Part shown: piece by piece, positions 43,401-51,290 of the stretch
How the letters are laid out: each line of letters opens with the position of its first letter
How positions within the stretch are numbered: the first letter of the stretch is position 1
NCBI GenBank assembly: GCA_963707125.1
Contig: CAVPOU010000017.1
Coordinates: 164,149 to 228,148 of the forward strand
Direction of reading: 5' to 3'
DNA: 64,000 bases
From: CAVPDE01 sp963707125
GTDB taxonomy: Bacteria; Desulfobacterota; DSM-4660; Desulfatiglandales; HGW-15
Notes under the pieces: generated by a model
Told to the model about the DNA's origin: nothing
The model's input: only the letters and a program-made list of their open reading frames with translations
Databases searched by the model: none
Program-made: the position numbers and the translations under genes

Positions 43401-43812
43401 GAATCACTGGAAGGAAATCAAAATAGGCCTTCCGGACTTGAGTCTCGAACTCGATCCGATTCATCTCATCCCTCGAGTAAATTAACTCTCCATCGGCCAG
43501 GATTCTCCCTTTAACAGCCAAAGGCAGATGATTCAGGACGCGGACTTCCGACTGCACAGTGTGATTTAGCTTTTCGTCAATACACAAAGCCAGCGAAAGT
43601 TCGAGATCCAAGCATGACCCTTTGTCCAGACCTTGCACATATATCCCGACATCCAGATCACTAAAAGGATGAGATAAGCCCTTCGCATAGCTACCGTACA
43701 GATAAGCGAAAAGGACCGGGGTTTTCTCAAATATCGTTGACGCCATTGCGTGCAATTTCTGTTTTAGCTCGTTCATAAGCATTTTTTTATCATAGATTGG
43801 AAATAAGAGCAA
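43339..43812 (-). CDS. MntA-like nucleotidyltransferase antitoxin
   Basis: 157 aa (a start at MNELKQKLHAMAS, about 13 codons in, is also possible). VLFAYLYGSYAKGLSHPFSD then LDVGIYV is the GSX10DXD signature of MntA. Together with the downstream HEPN gene it forms the AMPylation-type TA pair. Confidence 0.87.
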   Translation of the reverse strand: MLLFPIYDKKMLMNELKQKLHAMASTIFEKTPVLFAYLYGSYAKGLSHPFSDLDVGIYVQGLDKGSCLDLELSLALCIDEKLNHTVQSEVRVLNHLPLAVKGRILADGELIYSRDEMNRIEFETQVRKAYFDFLPVIHAYQEAYRERALLVQGDDMR

Positions 43813-44036
43813 CTGTTGGGTTTGCAGCGCCTAGAGCCTTCCAGCTTTCTTGCTCTCTTCCTATGAGGTCTTGTTGAGCTTTCTAGCTTTATAGCCTTTG
43901 AGCTGTCAGCTTTGAGCTATGAGCTGACCTTCTGGCTTTCTCGTCGCGCCATCGCCACCCAGCCAGGGGTTTGCAATAGACGATCATGGCTTCGGCCGAC
44001 ATATCGTCGGTCTGGATGGAACGGTGGGGTGACGGT

Positions 44037-44282
44037 CTACGTGCGTGAAGTCGCCAACAAAGCCTGAGCAACGGTCTGAGGCAAGTGCACTAAGTGAAAG
44101 CGGTTGGCCGTGAAAGCATAGTCTTCACCGCTCTCATCGACTACGCGGATGTATCCGTGAGCTGCAGCCTCTTCATCAGAGATCACGCGGTATAGCTTCC
44201 CTACCTCCAGAGAAGCCGTGTACCCATCATTGTCGAGGCATACGGCAAATACCAATGCTTGATTTGCATTGCTTTTCATCAT
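44037..44282 (-). CDS. Conserved small protein of unknown function
   Basis: 81 aa. ALVFAVCLDNDGYTASLEVG then KLYRVISDEEAAAHGYIRVV and ESGEDYAFTANRF. I recall similar stand-alone proteins in many bacteria but no function. The YRVI...DESGEDY core suggests a small beta-barrel. No partner gene is adjacent. Confidence 0.7.
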   Translation of the reverse strand: MMKSNANQALVFAVCLDNDGYTASLEVGKLYRVISDEEAAAHGYIRVVDESGEDYAFTANRFHLVHLPQTVAQALLATSRT

Positions 44283-44487
44283 GATTCATCCAAGAATGGT
44301 AGTTTCAGTTTGAATTCTATCTTCCCTATACCATGGGCTTCATACCGGATTCCCTGTTTCCGTCATCTTCTCTGGCGCTCAAAACAGCCTGCTAAGCCCG
44401 CGAGGTGCGTAAGCACTCAGCGCACGCAGGGGTAAGCGGAAAGGCACGCAAGCCTGCCGTGCTCGGAGCTTTCTGGTGAAATAAGTA
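44283..44487. other. Gap with CTCAAAA foldback
   Basis: GCGCTCAAAACAGCCTG at 44381 opens a set of short hairpins (GTGCGTAAGCAC, GGCACGCAAGCCTGCC). Structure only; no gene. Confidence 0.4.
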
Positions 44488-44877
44488 TCAAGGCAGTTCG
44501 ACTATTGCCTCGATTTCTCGAAGGACGCCGACCAAATCTACAGGATCTGAAGGCACAACTTTGTCATCGTGACTTACGTGCTTGTGGTGAGGGAACGTGG
44601 GAAGGGCGGATTTCTTGTGATGACCTGTATTGTCGTAGCGAAAAATGAGCCCCATAGAGGCATTCATGTACTGATAAACATACATCAAGCGATCTACATT
44701 TGTTTCAACGTCGACGTATTCACGCCATTCAAGAACCGTGTTATCAACGAACTGAACTCTGCCTCTGATGATCCCTTCGTGGGTACCTCGTTTCTCATAG
44801 GAGACGTTTGAAAGACGGACAACAGGCGATAGCTCAATTGCCCTTCGGACGTCAGCGAAATAGCTTTCAACCCTCAA
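44488..44877 (-). CDS. DUF6516 protein (putative toxin)
   Basis: 129 aa. GIIRGRVQFVDNTVLEWREY then VDVETNVDRLMYVYQYM and IFRYDNTGHHKKSALPTFPHHKHV are typical of DUF6516 (histidine-rich, predicted toxin). Its start overlaps the partner's end by 11 bp. A decayed second copy is at 48720. Confidence 0.78.
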   Translation of the reverse strand: MRVESYFADVRRAIELSPVVRLSNVSYEKRGTHEGIIRGRVQFVDNTVLEWREYVDVETNVDRLMYVYQYMNASMGLIFRYDNTGHHKKSALPTFPHHKHVSHDDKVVPSDPVDLVGVLREIEAIVELP

Positions 44878-45157
44878 ACCGAATATCCCTTAGCGTCTCA
44901 GCTTTCTCTTGAAGTCTCTCCACTAACCTGATCTCGCCGATCCATTCGGCAAAATCCATGGTCTCTTCAATTTCATCGTTCTCATAACGCAAAAGAAATT
45001 CCTGCGTGGCCATTTGGTATCTGCTTTCAAACGCCCCAATTGCGCTCCTCGCTTGCTGCATGCCCGCTTCTATCAACCGCAACTCATTGGCAAGCGCTGC
45101 CTCGACCAACGGCTTTAGTTCCCTTTCCCCCTTAGAGACCAACCTAACATCGGTCAT
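44867..45157 (-). CDS. Partner of DUF6516 (putative antitoxin)
   Basis: 96 aa, helical and acidic: VEAALANELRLIEAGMQQAR, FESRYQMATQEFLLRYEN, MDFAEWIGEIRLVERLQ. Usual upstream companion of DUF6516. Promoter at 45205-45232. Confidence 0.75.
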   Translation of the reverse strand: MTDVRLVSKGERELKPLVEAALANELRLIEAGMQQARSAIGAFESRYQMATQEFLLRYENDEIEETMDFAEWIGEIRLVERLQEKAETLRDIRFEG

Positions 45158-45204
45158 TCTCCCTGTCTCCTTTCCCCAGTAGATGATCCCCTGAACGGCA
45201 TTCC

Positions 45205-45232
45205 ATTCTAAACCATCGATACCCTATGTCAA
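45205..45232 (-). promoter_or_regulatory. Promoter of the DUF6516 pair
   Basis: Minus-strand TTGACA, 16 nt, TAGAAT, about 48 nt before the first start codon. Confidence 0.6.
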
Positions 45233-45360
45233 TCCATTTCTTGCCAACCAGCACACCTCAGGAGTGGCCAGTGCCTCTTTTTGCTATCATCTGTGCTCTC
45301 ATTTCCAACTCAGATCGTTTTATTTCTTTGCTTCTTGCTGTTTTCTTCTTTGTACCAATA

Positions 45361-45459
45361 ACCCAATTGACTCTATGGACTCAATAGACCCAAGCAACTT
45401 AATGAACCCAGCACTTCTCTTGCCTTTTCGAATTTCATAATTTCATGGACGTCCCCTAG
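45361..45459. repeat. GGACGTCC repeat, copy 3, inserted in a toxin gene
   Basis: ACCCAATTGACTCTATGG to TTCATGGACGTCCCCTAGG, nearly identical to 37988-38092. Its right end abuts codon ~20 of a DUF3368 toxin, cutting it off. Confidence 0.75.
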
Positions 45460-45519
45460 GTCCAATTTGCCGATAAGACTCAAACTGATAAGCACCGAAG
45501 AGTCACTGACCGCTTTCAA
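45460..45519 (-). pseudogene. DUF3368 PIN toxin truncated by a repeat
   Basis: It starts with TTG overlapping the UPF0175 stop (TTGA) and reads LKAVSDSSVLISLSLIGKLD, the start of a DUF3368 toxin, before meeting the repeat at 45459. Confidence 0.75.
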
Positions 45520-45782
45520 TCCAAATCCTCAAGCGTTTTCATGTCTTCCTCAAATTCGTCAACATCATACCGCCGGGCGACGCCCTCTTTTCCAAGCAGC
45601 TCGTGAAATTCCCAGCGGGTGAGCTGAGACAATTCTCTTGCTTTCCCGAAACTCAGAACCCCCTTTTCATACAGGCGGACTGCCAGTTCACACCTTATGC
45701 GAACCTGGGCCTCACCGGGAGGCAGTTTCATTGCATGAAACAAATCATCTGGAATTTCAAAACATAATTGTGCCATTTCCAT
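45516..45782 (-). CDS. UPF0175 antitoxin
   Basis: 88 aa. CFEIPDDLFHAMKLPPGEAQ, then RIRCELAVRLYEKGVLSFGK and LTRWEFHELLGKEGVARRY: complete UPF0175 protein. Its toxin has been cut by the repeat, leaving an orphan antitoxin, as at 37528. Confidence 0.83.
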   Translation of the reverse strand: MEMAQLCFEIPDDLFHAMKLPPGEAQVRIRCELAVRLYEKGVLSFGKARELSQLTRWEFHELLGKEGVARRYDVDEFEEDMKTLEDLD

Positions 45783-45981
45783 TTATCTCCGTTCTCTCAT
45801 CTGTCTCAACCACGGATACAGCTCGGAAGACCCAGTGTCAAGGTGATGTCAACAAGCCGAGGCTTTCCTCCCGTGCAAATAAACCACAGGGCATTCCACG
45901 GGGTGAAGGTTCAAGATTCAGGGCTCTGGGTGCTGGGACGGTGGGCGCCCGCGCGGCGGCAGCCCACCCTACGTCGCTACT

Positions 45982-46214
45982 CTAAAAAAGGCTTCGTCTC
46001 TCGACGCTTTCATCAAATCGTTTTTCCTGTTCCTCTGTCAAATCAGAAAGCATATCTGCATAGGACAGAATGGTGTCTTTTGATGCCCCTCTTTCTACCT
46101 CAACTGTCACGCGAAGTTTACTCCCTCAGGCTAACTTCAGTTTATCAATAATCTTTTTGGGGATAGAGATGTGGCCGTCATCTAGCAATCTCCCAGTATA
46201 TTCTTCTTGCACAT
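45982..46214 (-). pseudogene. Decayed AbrB-type antitoxin
   Basis: ATG at 46214 has an ideal AGGAGG, but a frameshift follows within a few codons. In the next frame RLLDDGHISIPKKIIDKLKL is the AbrB DNA-binding start, then an in-frame TGA, then GSKLRVTVEVERGASKD and a charged tail ending EEQEKRFDESVERRSLF. Promoter TTGACA, 17 nt, TACGTT lies at 46239-46267. No toxin remains. Confidence 0.7.
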
Positions 46215-46238
46215 TTTACCTCCTCTATCGATACCTAA

Positions 46239-46267
46239 AACGTATCATCCGTCCATTGGACTGTCAA
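46239..46267 (-). promoter_or_regulatory. Promoter of the decayed AbrB antitoxin
   Basis: Minus-strand TTGACA, 17 nt, TACGTT. Confidence 0.5.
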
Positions 46268-46414
46268 GGTAGCCCCATGGCAAGCCCCTCGATTCTGCTC
46301 TTTGACCTTGCTTCCCTCGAGAACCTCAGGGTCTGCGACAGGGCAGGCGAAACTTGGAAAACACGAAAACTGCAAATTCCGTCTCACGCCCGCTCGCCTA
46401 AGCTCGATCGAGCT

Positions 46415-46669
46415 TCACCCTGTTAAATAAGATTTGAGCCTATTCTTTAGAAACATTTTACCTAGATACGTCTTGAGATATTTCTCGCGGCGGATTGCAT
46501 CCTCCTTTCTGATACACGCTTCATAGTAAACCAGTTTGAGCGGATTTCTGGTCTTCGTCGATTCAACAAGTCCTTTGTTATGCTGCTCAAATCTTAGTTT
46601 GAGGTCCTTCGTGAACCCCGTGTAAAACTGAGAATCCTTAGAACTCTGCAGAACATAGGTGTAATACAT
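46415..46669 (-). CDS. GIY-YIG nuclease carried by an inverted-repeat element
   Basis: 84 aa, the usual length of stand-alone UPF0213/GIY-YIG proteins. TYVLQSSKDSQFYTGFT holds the GIY (YVL) and YIG (YTG) strands, KLRFEQHN the catalytic Arg26, and YYEACIRKEDAIRREKYLK the Glu region. The family makes single- or double-strand DNA cuts; cellular roles of these short forms are mostly unknown. The start lies 1 nt inside the right inverted repeat, whose TTGAGG acts as ribosome-binding site. The last codons, SYLTG and stop, are read from the left inverted repeat (TATTTAACAGGGTGA). Gene and element therefore share both ends. Confidence 0.87.
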   Translation of the reverse strand: MYYTYVLQSSKDSQFYTGFTKDLKLRFEQHNKGLVESTKTRNPLKLVYYEACIRKEDAIRREKYLKTYLGKMFLKNRLKSYLTG

Positions 46670-46693
46670 GGGGCCTCAAACTATTTAACAGGG
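46418..46693. mobile_element. 276-bp element: CCCTGTTAAATA inverted repeats around a GIY-YIG gene
   Basis: Left end CCCTGTTAAATAAGATTTGAG; right end, reverse complement, CCCTGTTAAATAGTTTGAGG. The first 12 bp are the same as in the elements at 30688 and 41487. Left flank CGAGCTTCA and right flank CAAGGAGAAACGCAGAG together resemble an uninterrupted repeat near 32773 (CGAGCCCACAAAGACGCAG), suggesting insertion at CA/CA with at most a 2-bp duplication. Confidence 0.78.
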
Positions 46694-46726
46694 CAAGGAG
46701 AAACGCAGAGAAGAAAAGATGAATTG

Positions 46727-46867
46727 GCGCTACCTCTCAAAAACGATGATGCGGATCCAGTTCAGCGAATAGTAAAAGCTAGCTTTTTCTATTCACTGCT
46801 TGGTTCCGCCCATCTCCCAGTGCTTCTGCGCTGGGAGCCCTGTGTCACAGGGCTTTTGAGAGAGCGC
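46727..46867. ncRNA. Foldback closed by CTCTCAAAA/TTTTGAGAG
   Basis: GCGCTACCTCTCAAAA and CTTTTGAGAGAGCGC close a set of inner hairpins: CTCCCAGTGC-TTC-TGCGCTGGGAG, CCCTGTGTCACAGGG, and GAATAGTAAAAGC / GCTTTTTCTATTC. Followed by CTCTGTGCCCTCCGTGACTC as in the other structured elements. Confidence 0.5.
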
Positions 46868-47337
46868 CCGTTTTCTCTGTGCCCTCCGTGACTCTAGTCC
46901 CGCATTCAGCGGGACGAGCGAGAGATATTTTTCGTGTTTTCCTTTTTTTGTGTTTTCGTGATGGCATTAGGTTCTGCTTCCCCGCTTCCTAGCCTCCTAG
47001 CTTTCCAGCTTTGCAGCCTATTCCCTTTGACCTTTCCTATCCTGTCTTCTGTCTCCTGCCTGCCCCGCCTGCCCTATGAAATTCCCGCAGAAGCGGGACC
47101 ATTTCATCGGTTGAATGCTTTTGTAGTCCATTCAACGGGGATTCCCTGGCCCGCCGACTTGTCCCGCCGTAGTCCGCCAGGCGGACGAAGGCGGAAGTTC
47201 TTAACGTAGGCGGCTGTCTTCTATTTTGAGCCTTCTGGCCTGCTAGCCTCCTAGCTTTATAGCCTTTCAGCTATCAGCTATGAGCTGTGAGCTGTCTTGA
47301 TCTCTTCCTATGAGCTTCGTTGCCTCCTTGTCCAGCA
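46868..47337. repeat. Gap with a composite palindrome (47063-47140)
   Basis: CCCTATGAAATTCCCGC (47072) and CGGGACCATTTCATCGG form an inner palindrome; outer arms CCCCGCC / TTGAATGC...CATTCAACGGGG surround it. The same composite, more complete, is at 59839-59936. Otherwise TTTTCGTGATGG and AGCTATCAGCTATGAGCTG runs. Confidence 0.6.
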
Positions 47338-47366
47338 TTGCAAATTGCACTTAGCTGTGTTATTTT
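47338..47366 (+). promoter_or_regulatory. Promoter of DUF433/DUF5615 pair
   Basis: TTGCAA, 17 nt, TATTTT, 28 nt before the ATG; AAAGGAG is the ribosome-binding site. Confidence 0.55.
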
Positions 47367-47394
47367 GTTTCAAGGTCAAATAAAGGAGTCAGCT

Positions 47395-47691
47395 ATGAGA
47401 AAAGCGCTTAAAACTGCCGAAACCGGACACTCCCATATAGCCATAAATAAAGGAGTTTGCGGGGGTAACCTCATAATTAAAGGAACAAGAGTTTCCGTTG
47501 CCAATATTGCCGGGTTCTATCTGATGGGTTTTGGGCCGGAAGAAATTCAAAGAGAACTTCCCCACCTCACTCTAGCCCAGGTCTATGATGCCATAGCCTA
47601 TTTTCTGGACCACAGGGAAGATATAGATCGGCAAATCCAGAAAAACTTGGAAGAAACCGTTTCGGTGGAATTCCCGGCTGGCAAATTCTAA
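47395..47691 (+). CDS. DUF433 antitoxin (VapB45-like)
   Basis: 98 aa. CGGNLIIKGTRVSVANIAGF, GFGPEEIQRELPHLTLAQVY and DAIAYFLDHREDIDRQI are the DUF433 winged-helix signature. Its TAA overlaps the ATG of a DUF5615 gene (TAATG). Confidence 0.87.
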   Translation: MRKALKTAETGHSHIAINKGVCGGNLIIKGTRVSVANIAGFYLMGFGPEEIQRELPHLTLAQVYDAIAYFLDHREDIDRQIQKNLEETVSVEFPAGKF

Positions 47692-48043
47692 TGGCAAAAC
47701 TCTCGTTTTATTTTGACGAAAACCTCCAGACATCCTTGCCGACGCTTTGAAGGCCAGAGGAATCGATGTCCTCACAACGCAGGAAGCCGGGAATATCGAC
47801 GTTGAGGACATTCGTCAGTTAGCCTATGCCACAGAGAAGGGGCGAACGATACTTTCTTAAAACAAACGTGATTTCGCGCTGATCCATTATCAGTGGATGA
47901 GAATTGGGAGACCTCATGCTGGAATCATTCTTTCAGATCAGCTTCCGATTGGGGTAATCCTTCGTCGAATAATGAAACTTTATTACTCGGTGAACCAGGC
48001 GGACATGAAGAATAGATTAGAGTATCTGGGCACATGGAAGTAG
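47691..48043 (+). pseudogene. DUF5615 PIN-like toxin, frameshifted with in-frame TAA
   Basis: Opens KLSFYFDENLQ, then a missing base after CCAGACATCC shifts the frame; it resumes LADALKARGIDVLTTQEAG and reaches ATEKGRTILS, an in-frame TAA, then NKRDFALIHYQWMRIGRPHA and LEYLGTWK. The acidic FDEN start and T-x-N-K-x-DF pattern are those of DUF5615 toxins of DUF433 antitoxins. Confidence 0.82.
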
Positions 48044-48482
48044 TTCTAGCTAGGTTTCCTTTGATACACTCCTCTTCCTCACCATCCTGTCTTCTGTCTT
48101 CAAACTCCATGCTAACTGCTTTCTCTGCGTTCTTTGCGTCCGCAGAGAAATGGGTCGAAGTCATTAGTCGCTTGTCGGCTGTCAGCTTTGAGCTCTCATT
48201 TCCACCACGGCCGAATTTCACACGAATGTCCCACTTCCGGCCCATCACTAAAGTTGAAGAAGTCATGTTAATCCTGTCAATCCTGTCAAGAAGCTTTCTC
48301 TGCTTTTCATATGTGCGTCTCTGCGTGGTTCTAGGCTCTCAAGCGAGAAACTTATATTTTTATGCCCGTCCCTTTTTCTTCCATGAATTCGGGGGGCGAT
48401 GGCTTAGGGTGATCGTCAATGTCACGTAGGAGCCCAACAAGCGGGTGACGGCTTTCTTTGACCGCCGATTAAGGAGGCAGCT
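48044..48482. other. Gene-free gap
   Basis: Contains CTCAAGCGAGAAACTTATAT at 48337, also found at 60895, and AATCCTGTCAATCCTGTCAA. No gene. Confidence 0.5.
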
Positions 48483-48683
48483 ATGAGGATCAAGATAGAC
48501 AAGGAGAGCGATGCTCTATATTTCCGCCTAGATGAAAGTCGTATCGTGGAATCCGAGGAGATTCGACCAGGAGTTATTTTGGATTATGACGAGAATGACA
48601 GGGTTGTGGGGGTGGAATTCCTCGGGATCTCCGAGCGGGCTAGCATGGAGGAGCTCTCATCACTGCATTTTCAAAACGCATGA
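48483..48683 (+). CDS. DUF2283 protein
   Basis: 66 aa. MRIKIDKESDALYFRLDESR then GVILDYDENDRVVGVEFLGI is the compact DUF2283 beta fold, often paired with DUF4258 as a putative antitoxin. AAGGAGG precedes the ATG. Here no DUF4258 gene is adjacent, so it is an orphan. Confidence 0.85.
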   Translation: MRIKIDKESDALYFRLDESRIVESEEIRPGVILDYDENDRVVGVEFLGISERASMEELSSLHFQNA

Positions 48684-48719
48684 AATGCTCTACGCTGAAT
48701 CGCCTCAACTGACAGCTAT

Positions 48720-48795
48720 TTTCGACGTCGGTGTATTCAAGCCTTTCGACAACCGAGTTATCAAACGAACTGAACTCTGCCTTTCACGATCCCAA
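48720..48795 (-). pseudogene. Remnant of a DUF6516 gene
   Basis: AACTGAACTCTGCCT with TTCGACGTCGGTGTATTC on the plus strand matches 44706-44770 inside the intact DUF6516 gene, with a frameshift. Only about 75 bp survive. Confidence 0.65.
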
Positions 48796-48800
48796 GCTTA

Positions 48801-49391
48801 ACAACCTAAGAGCGTCCCTAAGGTGTTCACAGAAAGCCTTTCCTCATGTGTGCCCCTCCTCCTTTGTCATTTTCAGGTTCGTCTCAACCCCACGATTTAC
48901 TCTGTGCGGCATCTTTCGGAGAAGGGTCACGCACATTCGGTGCCAGGAGCGACCAGGACCGCCTCAACAGGCCTGGCAAATTTATCTCAATGATTTAAAC
49001 AGGTTAATAACGGCTTCCTGCATGGGCTTCTGCGAATAGTTTCAAAAGAATCAATCTAAGGTGAAACTGGGAATTTTGTTACCCAATTTAAGGGTACTTT
49101 CTTTCCACTTATTGGTAAAAATTTAAGTACTTAAAGCATTCAAATGGCGGCAATAAACTCCTTTGCCATGAGCTCGCCTCCTGTGAGCTATAAGCCATTT
49201 TGCTATCAGCTGTGCCCCTATCTTGAATCCTGTTAATCCTGTCCAAACCGTCTGTATGGGTTTACCAGCCTCCGCCGGCCTTGCCCGCCGTCCCCTGGTC
49301 GCCTTTTACCCGCCTTTGGCTGGCACCGCCAAAAGTGGGTAACCCTGTTGTGGGTCGACCGTGTCTGAGAATTCCTTGGGAAGTGCGGCAC
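48801..49391. repeat. Gap with repeat pair member 49056-49126
   Basis: CTAAGGTGAAACTGGG ... TTTCCACTTATTGG ... AAATTTAA resembles 57473-57542 (CTAAGGTGGGAGTGGG ... TTTCCACTTAATGG). The rest is low-complexity and GTTTACCAGCC motifs up to a broken galE. Confidence 0.5.
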
Positions 49392-49544
49392 CTTGCCCGT
49401 TATCATCGTCACTCTTTCAAGGGACTTCCTGCTGCTATTGCATAGGTTATCGACTACAATAACTTCGTACCCGTTCAGAAGCAGCTCGACACAGGCATGG
49501 GACCCTATGTACCCGGCGCCGCCGGTGACCAGCACGGTCTGCAC
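49392..49544 (-). pseudogene. galE-like UDP-sugar epimerase, N-terminal fragment
   Basis: QTVLVTGGAGYIGSHACVEL then YEVIVVDNLCNSSRKSLERV is the NAD-binding start of UDP-glucose 4-epimerase. After about 51 residues similarity ends in repeat DNA (GTCGACCGTGTCTGAG). The rest of the gene is absent. Confidence 0.8.
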
Positions 49545-49829
49545 ATAGTGATCTTTAAGCTTTTCCGTTCTTTCTCCAGTTGCCTGGGCCATACTCAACT
49601 CTCCGGGGTTTTCCGCCGTGGCAGCGATCAACGGGCTGTTGCCCAAATAATCAAATGAGAAGGCAGCGCTGGATGGCGGTGCGTTTTCTGTAATACCTGG
49701 CGGGAGGTCTTCCTCATTTTATGGAGTTATGCAATGGGGGATCCGATGGCCACGAGCGTAAGCGAGAGGAACTGCATTGCGAAGGCAATGAAAAGATGTG
49801 GGGATGTAGAATCGGGAACCGGCTTAAGA

Positions 49830-50339
49830 TTAGGAACCCGTCAACCTTCTCGCTTCCCTTATGACCCTCAGATACAGCTCCTCACGTAGATAGAAACCAT
49901 GATGTGTGATAGCCTCCAGAGTTGCAAGGAAGTCGTCAAAGCTCAATAGGTTTTTCTTTGTCCCCTCCAGCAGGAGCCATAGCGTGCCACGAGGTCTAAG
50001 GCCTGCTATTTCTGCAGCTGCTCGCGCTCTTGCATCATCCATAATCAGAAGGTCGATCCCTGACTCCAAAGCCAGTGAAATAACCTCCACTTCACCCGGA
50101 TGAAGCGGGATCGAAACAGGATGGGTTCGTTGAACGTGGCGCACGGATATTCGTCCCTCTTCGATGGCTTTCTCCACGAGAAGTGCGTCTGCTTGCCCCA
50201 ATCGTTTTCCCTTTAAGACGACTTCCTCATAAACTGCCTCAGGAATCAGGATCTCTTCAAAAAGCGAAAGAACAAGACCAAGCCGATCGGCCTTTGCCAG
50301 GTAGATCAAAGGCGTAGCATTAGATACCACACTACTCAT
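49830..50339 (-). CDS. DUF3368 PIN-domain toxin
   Basis: 169 aa. SNATPLIYLAKADRLGLVLS, PEAVYEEVVLKGKRLGQADA, LHPGEVEVISLALESGIDLL then IMDDARARAAAEIAGLRPRG: complete PIN acidic set. Start overlaps the UPF0175 stop by 8 bp. This intact pair shows what 37460-37821 and 45460-45782 once were. Confidence 0.9.
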   Translation of the reverse strand: MSSVVSNATPLIYLAKADRLGLVLSLFEEILIPEAVYEEVVLKGKRLGQADALLVEKAIEEGRISVRHVQRTHPVSIPLHPGEVEVISLALESGIDLLIMDDARARAAAEIAGLRPRGTLWLLLEGTKKNLLSFDDFLATLEAITHHGFYLREELYLRVIREARRLTGS

Positions 50340-50634
50340 GCAGTGCCACCAGGTCCTTCTCTAGCGCTTGCATGTCGTAAGAAACCTGAATATGCCGTTG
50401 CTTTGCCTCTTCGATCATCTCCCAAAGCGAGATATTACATTTCTGCGCTGCCTGCCAGAGCGTTATTTTCCCGGCCTGATAGGCTTCTAAGGCATCATGG
50501 ATCGTGTTTTCCTTCAAGGCGTAAAGCAGAAAAGAACGTACCAGGGAAGAACGATCCACTCCTCTCTGAGCGGCAAGCTCATCGATCTTTTTTAAGGACT
50601 CCTCTTCGAGCCGTGTTGTTACTGTTCGGGCCAT
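50332..50634 (-). CDS. Ribbon-helix-helix/UPF0175 antitoxin
   Basis: 100 aa from MARTVTTRLEEESLKKIDEL, the ribbon-helix-helix part, followed by the UPF0175 region (AYQAGKITLWQAAQKCNISL then WEMIEEAKQRHIQVSYD). Nine more codons are open upstream but the ATG at 50634 is the better start. Promoter TTGACA, 18 nt, TAAGAT at 50683-50712. Confidence 0.87.
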   Translation of the reverse strand: MARTVTTRLEEESLKKIDELAAQRGVDRSSLVRSFLLYALKENTIHDALEAYQAGKITLWQAAQKCNISLWEMIEEAKQRHIQVSYDMQALEKDLVALHE

Positions 50635-50682
50635 AGCACAAATCTCCTTATCCGGGTACATGCCATCGCATCAGCCTCATAC

Positions 50683-50712
50683 ATCTTAAGCCGCATCCAG
50701 AGATTCTGTCAA
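50683..50712 (-). promoter_or_regulatory. Promoter of the 50-kb TA pair
   Basis: Minus-strand TTGACA, 18 nt, TAAGAT, about 50 nt before the antitoxin start. Confidence 0.6.
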
Positions 50713-51290
50713 CTCCTCAGCCACTTTCTTCTCCACGGCAATGATCGAAGGGCAACACAATTGGCGAGTAGCCTTCAGCCAGCACCGAGGATCCAGTATC
50801 CAGATTCTTTACCTTTAGTTCGCTTTAGGCAATTCATACTCCCGTGAATCCTGCCTAACCAAGGTCAAAGGCTATTCAGACAGGCTGAACAGGATTAACA
50901 AGATGTTTGGTCTTTATATTTTAGAAAACACAATAATCCTGACAATCCTGCGTGCCCCGTTGAATTTTTACCCCGCCTGCCCTATGGAATGTTTACCCCG
51001 TTGAATTCCCGCGCAATGCGGGACTATTCAACTGGGGATGTCGCAGTTCTATTCCATCGGGGTGAAATCCCGGAGAGAAATTTCAATGGAGAAGAAGGGC
51101 TTTTGAACGGGGACAAGAGACTATCGAAAACCTTCAAATCCCACGAACCCTAGCTTACAAAATCAGTCTCCCTTCCTCGAATTTCATAGTTTCATGGATG
51201 TCCCCCGGTCCACGATCACTCCAATAGGTAGAGCGAAGGATTGGTCTTGGCCAAATTGACTTATGGCGCTTTGCGTAAAGGATAGGACGT
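50713..51290. repeat. Gap with nested palindromes (50955-51062) and GGACGTCC repeat relic
   Basis: An outer palindrome (CCCCGTTGAATT..., CCTATGGAATG / TCTATTCCATCGGGG) is split by a complete inner one, CCCCGTTGAATTCCCGC ... GACTATTCAACTGGGG (50996-51037). CGAATTTCATAGTTTCATGG near 51178 is a shortened GGACGTCC repeat. Confidence 0.7.

Noticed and set aside
46068..46426. 118-aa plus-strand frame over 46.07-46.43 kb
   Set aside because: It runs antisense to the decayed AbrB antitoxin and its promoter and into the inverted repeat; no coding features.
49233..49646. Intact epimerase gene (137-aa frame)
   Set aside because: Only 51 residues match GalE; both the N-terminal extension and the Arg-rich tail are unrelated repeat-derived sequence.
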